DNA of 9,935 nucleotides, from positions 1 to 9,935 of the forward strand of contig CAMWOK010000087.1 in NCBI GenBank assembly GCA_947175845.1, written 5' to 3'. Every line of letters begins with the position of its first letter. Position 1 is the stretch's first letter. Of the stretch, positions 5,468 to 9,935 are shown piece after piece. Made by a program: the position numbers and the translations under genes. Under the pieces are notes generated by a model that ran no database searches, was not told the origin of the DNA, and saw only the letters and a list, made by a program, of their open reading frames with translations. Origin of the DNA: an uncultured Lachnospiraceae bacterium (lineage in GTDB: Bacteria; Bacillota; Clostridia; Lachnospirales; Lachnospiraceae).

Positions 5468-6208
5468 CACCTGGCTTCCGTAGATAATCAGATACCCCAG
5501 GCCCTTTCTCCCTGCGAGAAACTCCCCGATAATCACGCCGACCAGCGCAAGCCCGATGTTCACCTTTGACAGTGAGATAAATGTCGGGATATTTCCGGGA
5601 AATACGACCTTGGTGAACGCCTGCAGCTTTGTGCCGCCCAGAGTCTCTATCAGTTTCAGCCGTTCCGGGTCTGTCTGTGCAAAGGACTGGTACAGATTTA
5701 AAATACAGCCGAATATTCCGACGGATATCCCGCATAAGATAATTGTGCGGGGACCCGTTCCAAGCCACACGATGATCAGCGGCGCAAGCGCAGATTTTGG
5801 AAGGCTGTTGAGCACGATCAAAAAGGGTTCAAACATTTTGCCGAGTGACGGATAGAACCAGAAAAAGGTTGCCGTCAGCACCGAGAAAGCAATAATCAGC
5901 AAAAAGCTGATGCCGGATTCCAGTAGCGTGATACCGATATGGCTCAACAGGGATCTGTCTGTAATATCATGCCAGAACAGCTTCGATATCGCAGTCGGAG
6001 AGCTGAAGTAAAAGCTGTCGATCCATCCAAAGTCGGCAGCCACCTGCCAGAGTATTAAAAATGCCGTAAAAATCAGAATCCGGCTCCAGAAGATATAGAT
6101 TTTCTGCAGCTTCTGATGGCGCAGAAAGTTTTTCTGTCCCGCGGTGAGCGCGGAAGCGTTTATGGTATTAGTATGGTTGGTATCACGGCTCGTTTTTTGT
6201 ATTTTCAT
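5459..6208 (-). CDS. ABC transporter permease, NitT/TauT type, 3'-truncated by the element
   Basis: This is the membrane channel of an importer for small organic ions or vitamin precursors (the family covers nitrate, sulfonates, taurine, HMP/thiamine and riboflavin). The 249 residues hold five membrane helices near 37-60, 89-117, 128-150, 155-174 and 212-232. The cytoplasmic EAA-type loop that contacts the ATPase is at 187-207 (ETLGGTKLQAF...PGNIP). The protein then ends at GYLIIYGSQVFN, with Asn and the stop encoded by element DNA, so the sixth helix is missing. The rest lies at 1717-1815. ATG 6208 is chosen: GGAGGG lies nine bases upstream, and it overlaps the ATPase gene by 26 bases, typical of an operon. 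The truncated protein is probably inactive or unstable; excision of the element would restore 280 residues. Confidence 0.88.
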   Translation of the reverse strand: MKIQKTSRDTNHTNTINASALTAGQKNFLRHQKLQKIYIFWSRILIFTAFLILWQVAADFGWIDSFYFSSPTAISKLFWHDITDRSLLSHIGITLLESGISFLLIIAFSVLTATFFWFYPSLGKMFEPFLIVLNSLPKSALAPLIIVWLGTGPRTIILCGISVGIFGCILNLYQSFAQTDPERLKLIETLGGTKLQAFTKVVFPGNIPTFISLSKVNIGLALVGVIIGEFLAGRKGLGYLIIYGSQVFN

Positions 6209-6977
6209 CCTGCATTTCCCTCCATATCTGATCAAAATACTCCTGAAAAAGACTTGATTTTCTCATATCCTCCCGCCGGATGCCGTTGGCTTCAAATGCG
6301 ATCGGAACGACATCTTTGATGGTGCAGGGAGATTTTGTGAGCACAAATATCACATCTGCCATGGAAATGGCCTCGGAGATATCGTGTGTGACAAGGATGG
6401 CTGTCTTTCGTTCGGATTTGATAATGTCATGCACATCCTTTGAGACATTGAGCCTTGTCTGATAGTCGAGCGCACTGAACGGTTCGTCGAGCAGAAGCAG
6501 GTCGGGGCGGATAGCGAGCGTCCGAATCAGCGCGATCCGCTGGCGCATACCGCCGGAAAGTGCTGAGGGCTTCTGGTTTCGGACGTGTGACAGGTGATAT
6601 TTTTCGAGCAGGTTGTCGACCAGCTGTAGATTTTCATTTGTTTTCTTTTTCTGAATTTCAAGTCCGAGCGTGATGTTCTGAAAGACCGTGCGCCATTCTA
6701 GCAGATGGTCGTGCTGCAGCATGTAGCCGACGCGCGGGGCGCTGAAGTCCTCGGAGTAGAAGGTTATGTATCCGCTCACCGGCTTAAGCAGGTCTGCAAT
6801 CAGCGAGAGAATTGTGGATTTCCCGCAGCCGCTTGGACCGACCAGCGCTGCGAAGGAGCCTTTTTCTATCGAAAAATTTATGTCATTTAACACCTTAACT
6901 TCACCGAGATTACTGTAGTAGGAAAAATTTACGTGATCCAGACGGAGAAAAGGTTTCTGGTGGGAATTTTGGGACAT
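6183..6977 (-). CDS. ABC transporter ATP-binding protein, NitT/TauT type
   Basis: This cytoplasmic ATPase powers the permease encoded just downstream. Counted from ATG 6977 (264 aa), all motifs are intact: Walker A GPSGCGKST (47-55), Q-loop Gln88 in YMLQHD, signature LSGGMRQR (140-147), Walker B LLLLDEP (160-166) with Glu165, D-loop SALD, and switch His198 in LVTHD. Layout and length fit the SsuB/TauB/ThiZ group. The open frame continues upstream to 7208, but that part has no ABC character. ATG 6977 starts just before the conserved FLRLDHVNFSY strand and has AAAGGCGG upstream. No substrate-binding protein gene is found on either side, so the substrate cannot be named. With the permease truncated, this ATPase may have no working partner. 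Confidence 0.92.
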   Translation of the reverse strand: MSQNSHQKPFLRLDHVNFSYYSNLGEVKVLNDINFSIEKGSFAALVGPSGCGKSTILSLIADLLKPVSGYITFYSEDFSAPRVGYMLQHDHLLEWRTVFQNITLGLEIQKKKTNENLQLVDNLLEKYHLSHVRNQKPSALSGGMRQRIALIRTLAIRPDLLLLDEPFSALDYQTRLNVSKDVHDIIKSERKTAILVTHDISEAISMADVIFVLTKSPCTIKDVVPIAFEANGIRREDMRKSSLFQEYFDQIWREMQDENTKNEP

Positions 6978-7005
6978 ATCATAACCGCCGCCTTTCTTGG
7001 AACCA

Positions 7006-7020
7006 TTTACATAATGTAAA
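7006..7020. promoter_or_regulatory. 15-bp palindrome, candidate operator of the ABC transporter genes
   Basis: TTTACAT and ATGTAAA flank a single A as a perfect inverted repeat, 28 bases before the ATPase start and just downstream of TATACT-like -10 sequences on the minus strand. A repressor bound here would block transcription. The TACA/TGTA arms resemble operators of the BlaI/MecI/CopY type, but no such regulator is in the window. Confidence 0.45.
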
Positions 7021-7055
7021 GTTGTATAGGATAGTATATGTGAAAATGCGGCGGA

Positions 7056-7096
7056 AGTGCCATCCGTCAACAGATGTCGTCTCCCAAACTGGCACT
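7056..7096 (-). other. Inverted repeat in the leader between the EF-G-like gene and the ATPase gene
   Basis: AGTGCCA and TGGCACT pair over 7 bp around a 27-nt loop that also holds a CATC/GATG pair. A second small inverted repeat, CCATGAA/TTCATGG, sits at 7104-7119 over the preceding stop codon. There is no T tract. It may be a weak terminator or a structured leader; it does not match a TPP riboswitch core. Confidence 0.35.
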
Positions 7097-7113
7097 GTAG
7101 CTTCCATGAACTT

Positions 7114-7455
7114 TCATGGGCTTTCGGAATCTTTTTTCCGCGGGAAAACTTTGAACAATGCAAACACTGCCGCAAACATAAAATCTCGTTTATTCGAATC
7201 AGACTCATGCCAGCCTCCGTCTAGGAGATTCACCTGAATGCCCCTAATGCCGTTCTCTGATGCAAAAAAACGCACGCCTTCTTCTACTCCCTGCACAAAC
7301 CGTTCGGGAAGCCGTTCCTTCGGGCAATGATTTTCAAATAGAATTTCATCTGTGTCAATCCTGTAAACCCCAAGAGTCACGATCGCATATTTGGGAATCG
7401 AGCAAATCGGACGTACATAGCTCCCTTCAACCTCGGCAAGCAGTTTCATCTGCAT
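7114..7455 (-). CDS. Small protein resembling stand-alone domain IV of elongation factor G
   Basis: In EF-G, domain IV reaches into the ribosomal decoding site during translocation. This 113-residue protein follows that domain's pattern without any GTPase part: AEVEGSYVRPICS (7-19) as first strand, KYAIVTLGVY (22-31), ILFENHCPKERLPERFVQGVEEGVR (38-62) matching the F-x-N...P-x-x-(Y/F)...V-x-x-G segment, then GIQVNLLDGGWHESDS (72-87), close to the L-x-D-G-x-x-H-x-x-D-S signature, and F-x-x-A. The Gly-rich GGxGQY loop is replaced by SIPKY. ATG 7455 is chosen because AAAAGGAG lies seven bases upstream; the longer frame to 7536 has no such site. It starts 17 bases after the 346-residue gene, so both are probably one transcript. 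The role is unknown; ribosome binding is an inference. Confidence 0.7.
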   Translation of the reverse strand: MQMKLLAEVEGSYVRPICSIPKYAIVTLGVYRIDTDEILFENHCPKERLPERFVQGVEEGVRFFASENGIRGIQVNLLDGGWHESDSNKRDFMFAAVFALFKVFPRKKDSESP

Positions 7456-7472
7456 AGTATGTCTCCTTTTCA

Positions 7473-8513
7473 TCATAGAATTGAGAATCGAAATTCCATC
7501 TCCCTCTTTTGTGTGACTTGAAATACCGTCCGCCAACAGACTTCTGTAAATGGCTCAAAATGCATGGATGATATTGCCAGCTGCTTTCTTGAAGAGGGGA
7601 GTACAAAGGCAGCTGTATGTCCGTAAGTGGTCTGAGGATCGCTTGTCTTGCGGGGATGGTCGCCGTCAGCGCAGTCGCGGATATCAAACAGATCTGGGTC
7701 TATGGCAGGCGATATGCTGTATAGGAGCGTCTGTGCATACTCGGGGTAGGAGATTCCTTCTGCCCCGATCTTTGCGAAGCTGTGGCGGGTCAGCCTGCAT
7801 TCATGCAGTGTGATGCGGTATTCCTGACCGGTTGTCGGATGGATGGTCAGGATGTCTTCTGGCGGCTGCCGGCTGCCGGAGACGGTGGTAAAATATTCTG
7901 TGGTTACAGAGTGCGGGCATTCGCGAAAAAGCAGAGTGATTTCCTGCGGTGACAGCACAACATTATCTGTCCAGTGATAGACAAACCGTCCAAAATACCA
8001 GCAGCAGTTCTGGTCACAGCCATAGGCGGAACGAAGCATTTCGGCATCCAGATCATTTTCCCAGATATTGGAAAAATGCCGCCTGTCCACGTCAGGCGTC
8101 GTATCTTTGGCTGTTGAAAGCGTCTCCTCAGGTTCCGTATGAAGAATCACGTCCTGGGAATACCAGCAAAGACTGCTTCGCACACGTTGTGCGAGTGAGC
8201 TTTCATTCAGGCGCAGCTCGACCGCAAACTTCATGCAGATTGGATTTTCTGCCTCAAACTGCTCATATTCTTCAACTGTATGCAGACTGACGCGCTTTTT
8301 CTTATCCCATTTTTTCAGAAACGCGATCATGTCCTGCGGGTCCAGTTTTGCGCAGACATCCAGGATGACGCCTGCCGCACCGACATAAACTGCCGGGATA
8401 TAAAGCTCCTGCTCCTCCCAGAAAACAGTCTGGCACACAGAAATTTTTGAGAGCCTGTCCTTTTGTTTTCCGCGTCCCCAGACAGTTTCGTTTCCGTTGT
8501 AGTACACATCCAT
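7473..8513 (-). CDS. Uncharacterised 346-residue protein
   Basis: I do not recognise a named family. ATG 8513 has AAAGGGGA about eight bases upstream, giving a clear start. The protein is soluble-looking, with no signal peptide or membrane helix, and is rich in aromatic residues and Cys. Visible blocks: an N-terminal strand-rich part (VYYNGNETVWG, YIPAVYVGAAGVILDVC, about 4-54) with a D-P-Q-D-M-I-A-F-L-K-K-W helix; a middle part with GCDQNCCWYFGRFVYHW; a strand-rich part with HPTTGQEYRITLHECRLTRHSF; and a C-terminal strand pair (ISSMHFEPFTEV.WRTVFQV). The 113-residue EF-G-IV-like gene follows after 17 bases, so the two are likely made together. It reads as a real gene, with good start signals and no competing long frame with domain character. 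Confidence 0.72.
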   Translation of the reverse strand: MDVYYNGNETVWGRGKQKDRLSKISVCQTVFWEEQELYIPAVYVGAAGVILDVCAKLDPQDMIAFLKKWDKKKRVSLHTVEEYEQFEAENPICMKFAVELRLNESSLAQRVRSSLCWYSQDVILHTEPEETLSTAKDTTPDVDRRHFSNIWENDLDAEMLRSAYGCDQNCCWYFGRFVYHWTDNVVLSPQEITLLFRECPHSVTTEYFTTVSGSRQPPEDILTIHPTTGQEYRITLHECRLTRHSFAKIGAEGISYPEYAQTLLYSISPAIDPDLFDIRDCADGDHPRKTSDPQTTYGHTAAFVLPSSRKQLAISSMHFEPFTEVCWRTVFQVTQKREMEFRFSIL

Positions 8514-8618
8514 ATTACCAATCCCCTTTGTATGATTTATATATAAAACAGAAGTATAAAAAGTGGCTTCTGAGGAAACCGCCCGATGGTATAGCCATGG
8601 TTTACCTGCACGCAGATA

Positions 8619-8648
8619 ATTATATCATGTGCTTTGTCTGATCCGCAA
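8619..8648 (-). promoter_or_regulatory. Possible promoter of the two-gene unit (minus strand)
   Basis: A perfect TATAAT (complement of 8619-8624) has TTGCGG (complement of 8643-8648) 18 bp upstream. It lies about 105 bases before ATG 8513, leaving a long leader. TATACT- and TATATA-like sequences nearer the gene (8530-8560) are alternatives without good -35 partners. Confidence 0.4.
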
Positions 8649-8700
8649 TCGTTTTGAAAGAAGCAGGGCAGGTTTTCTTCACATTTTTCTATTCAGAAAA

Positions 8701-8731
8701 ACTTGTATATTCAGGAACAAACAAGTATAAT
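8701..8731 (+). promoter_or_regulatory. Promoter with overlapping inverted repeat, DeoR-type regulator gene
   Basis: TTGTAT (8703-8708) and TATAAT (8726-8731) are 17 bp apart, about 50 bases before the regulator start. ACTTGT (8701-8706) and ACAAGT (8721-8726) form an inverted repeat covering both hexamers, placed where the regulator could repress its own gene. Confidence 0.6.
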
Positions 8732-8780
8732 CAAATAGAAACAGGTAAAAACAATTTGCAATAAATTTGAGGTATTGATC

Positions 8781-9572
8781 ATGTTTATGGAAGAACGACA
8801 GAAGGATATTGTTCGTAAGGTAAACGAAACAGGACGGATTCTGGTATCAGAAATTCAGGAATGTTATCAGATTTCGGCGGATTGCGCAAGGCGGGACTTA
8901 AGGATGTTGGAAAGCAGAGGATTGCTGCAGAGGACGCATGGCGGTGCTATCGCAGTTCATCCTAGGGAAATCTATCCCGCGCCGACATATAATCCAATCG
9001 AGATAAAAGAAATACAGACCGATTATCTGGCGGTTGCCCAAAAAGCAATTGAATCCATTCAAAACAAGGACGTCATTTACATTACGACTTCCTTAGTCGG
9101 ATATTATATGGCTGAAAATCTGCCAAAAGACCTGACCATTACCGTGTTGACAAATTCCGTTACCATTGCGGAGGTATTGCGAAAAAAAATAAATGTAACT
9201 GTTATACTATTGGGCGGAGAAATGTCCCACCGTGGTCACTGCCATGATTTTTATACCATTCAAATGGTAAAAAATATCCGCATGAATAAAGCGTTTTTAT
9301 CCCACGCAGCATTGTCTCTGGATTTTGGAGCCTCCATTCACGATCCTGCTGGCGTCGAATTTGGAAAAGCTGTTATGAAAAACAGCAGGGTGAACATCGG
9401 GCTGTATCCGTCTAAGAAGATCGGAAAACATTCCATTCATTCTGTATGCAAGGTGAATGATTATGATTTACTGATTACGGATGATAATGTATCCGAAGAT
9501 TTTCTGATACAGGTCAGGGAACTTGGCGTGGCGGTTGAAACCGTTCATTTGGAAGGAGGAAATCCTGCATGA
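8781..9572 (+). CDS. DeoR-family transcriptional regulator, divergent sensor domain
   Basis: DeoR-type repressors usually control sugar-phosphate genes and respond to a phosphorylated sugar. From ATG 8781 the protein has 263 residues, normal for the family. The N-terminal winged helix is typical (EERQKDIVRKVNETGRILVSE, then DCARRDLRMLESRGLL and RTHGGA at 51-56). The C-terminal sensor domain follows the fold (LTNSVTIAEVL, VILLGGE, HAALSLDFGASIHDPAGVEFGKAVMKNS) but its ligand-binding positions differ. The usual D-S-G-(S/T)-T loop reads ITTSLVGY, and the D-x-x-K-(F/I)-G site reads YPSKKIGKHS. The ligand may therefore differ or be lost. GAGG at 8769-8772 is eight bases before ATG 8781; ATG 8787 and TTG 8775 are alternatives. 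Its stop overlaps the next ORF by ATGA. Confidence 0.88.
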   Translation: MFMEERQKDIVRKVNETGRILVSEIQECYQISADCARRDLRMLESRGLLQRTHGGAIAVHPREIYPAPTYNPIEIKEIQTDYLAVAQKAIESIQNKDVIYITTSLVGYYMAENLPKDLTITVLTNSVTIAEVLRKKINVTVILLGGEMSHRGHCHDFYTIQMVKNIRMNKAFLSHAALSLDFGASIHDPAGVEFGKAVMKNSRVNIGLYPSKKIGKHSIHSVCKVNDYDLLITDDNVSEDFLIQVRELGVAVETVHLEGGNPA

Positions 9573-9667
9573 CTGACCTGTCGAAAAGCGGATGGGTGGA
9601 CAAGACATTGTTGTGTGAATTGCTGACCCATCCGGCCTATTATATCAGTATGGATTCAATGGCTTGA
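9569..9667 (+). pseudogene. 32-codon remnant of a gene co-transcribed with the DeoR regulator
   Basis: ATG 9569 overlaps the regulator's stop (ATGA) and has AAGGAGGA upstream, a first-class start. The frame reads MTDLSKSGWVDKTLLCELLT, then HPAYYISMDSMA, and stops at TGA 9665. DeoR regulators are often followed by a sugar kinase, aldolase or phosphatase gene, so the signals for a full gene seem to have outlived the gene. No continuation is visible in other frames downstream. It could instead be a genuine small protein. Confidence 0.45.
9589..9634. other. 9-bp inverted repeat inside the 32-codon ORF
   Basis: CGGATGGGT (9589-9597) and ACCCATCCG (9626-9634) pair perfectly around a 28-nt loop. 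No T tract follows. It may be a weak transcription stop between the regulator and the VanR-like gene, or chance. Confidence 0.3.
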
Positions 9668-9691
9668 AAAAGTCATATAAACTGATATAAT
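9664..9691 (+). promoter_or_regulatory. Promoter upstream of the VanR-like gene
   Basis: TTGAAA (9664-9669) and a perfect TATAAT (9686-9691) are 16 bp apart. A second candidate, TTGAAA (9706-9711) with TTTAAA (9729-9734) at 17 bp, is closer to the gene. VanR-type regulators often act on their own promoters, but I see no clear repeated binding site. Confidence 0.5.
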
Positions 9692-9805
9692 TGAGATTGT
9701 AACTGTTGAAAATGCTCCATTTTTGGATTTTAAACAGTACACTTGATGCGTTGTTTTTGGTGAAAGGGATATCGAATTTTAAGGAGTGGATAGGAGCTGT
9801 CTGGT

Positions 9806-9935
9806 ATGAGTGACAAAATATTAATTGTTGATGATGAAGTTGAAATTGCAGATTTGGTGGAGACATATCTGCGCAGTGAGAACTATTCTGTGTACAAATT
9901 TTATTCTGCAAAGGAAGCCCTTGAGTGCATACAAT
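9806..9935 (+). CDS. VanR-like response regulator, N-terminal part (runs off the window)
   Basis: The 43 visible residues begin MSDKILIVDDEVEIADLVE, a receiver-domain start with the acidic pair Asp9-Asp10 that binds Mg2+ for phosphotransfer. The stretch continues with YSAKEALECIQ. From memory it resembles enterococcal VanR, the glycopeptide-resistance regulator, at roughly three quarters of these positions. VanR-like regulators without resistance genes are common in commensal clostridia, so a van cluster cannot be assumed. TAGGAG (9791-9796) precedes ATG by nine bases. The phosphorylated Asp and the DNA-binding domain lie beyond the edge; a sensor kinase gene would be expected next. Confidence 0.85.
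   Translation, partial: MSDKILIVDDEVEIADLVETYLRSENYSVYKFYSAKEALECIQ

Noticed and set aside
6978..7113. Riboswitch (such as TPP) in the leader of the transporter genes
   Set aside because: The leader has inverted repeats but none of the conserved TPP core strings on the minus strand, and no other riboswitch class was recognised.
6978..7208. 77-residue N-terminal extension of the ATPase
   Set aside because: The extra residues have no ABC character, overlap the preceding gene and cover the palindrome and leader. ATG 6977 begins at the usual point relative to the first conserved strand.

Overview
The window looks like a chromosomal segment of a gut-type Firmicute, most likely a Lachnospiraceae-like Clostridium relative. 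The grounds are AAGGAGG-type ribosome binding sites, TTGaca/TATAAT promoters, moderate GC, and the gene families present: a HAM1-like NTPase, AIM24, an Rpn nuclease, a clostridial large serine recombinase, a NitT/TauT-type ABC transporter and a VanR-like regulator. No RNA gene or CRISPR array was seen.

Layout. 1-1607 (+): the tail of an unknown gene, a divergent HAM1/RdgB-like NTP pyrophosphatase coupled to it by a GTGA overlap, and an AIM24-family gene with its own promoter. 1717-1815 (-): an orphan fragment of 32 codons plus a stop. It is the missing 3' end of the ABC permease gene whose body lies at 5459-6208 (-). Between the two pieces sits a mobile element of about 3.65 kb (about 1817-5465). 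It is bounded by TTAAA direct repeats and inverted ends, and it carries an Rpn-family PD-(D/E)XK nuclease gene, a 56-residue ORF and a large serine recombinase. 5459-6977 (-): permease and ATPase of the interrupted transporter. 7114-8513 (-): a two-gene unit of an unrecognised 346-residue protein and a 113-residue protein resembling domain IV of elongation factor G standing alone. 8781-9667 (+): a divergent DeoR-type regulator and a 32-codon remnant overlapping it. 9806-end (+): the start of a VanR-like response regulator.

Main results. (1) Joining the two permease pieces at TTAAA restores an uninterrupted frame through the last membrane helix, so the element is a precise insertion and may be reversible. 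Joining the element's two ends gives a 28-bp near-palindrome with a central AA, which fits a serine-recombinase attachment site. (2) The Rpn gene contains a 9-base perfect Shine-Dalgarno sequence seven bases before an in-frame ATG. This predicts a separate 88-residue C-terminal protein, the gene-within-gene arrangement known from E. coli rpn genes. (3) An 11-bp tandem duplication at the 5' end of the Rpn gene breaks the frame from its best-supported start; the resulting 31-codon leader ORF ends in a TGATG overlap with a second start. (4) The EF-G-IV-like protein and its unknown partner are a possible undescribed pair. All homology statements come from reading motifs by eye; no database search was run.
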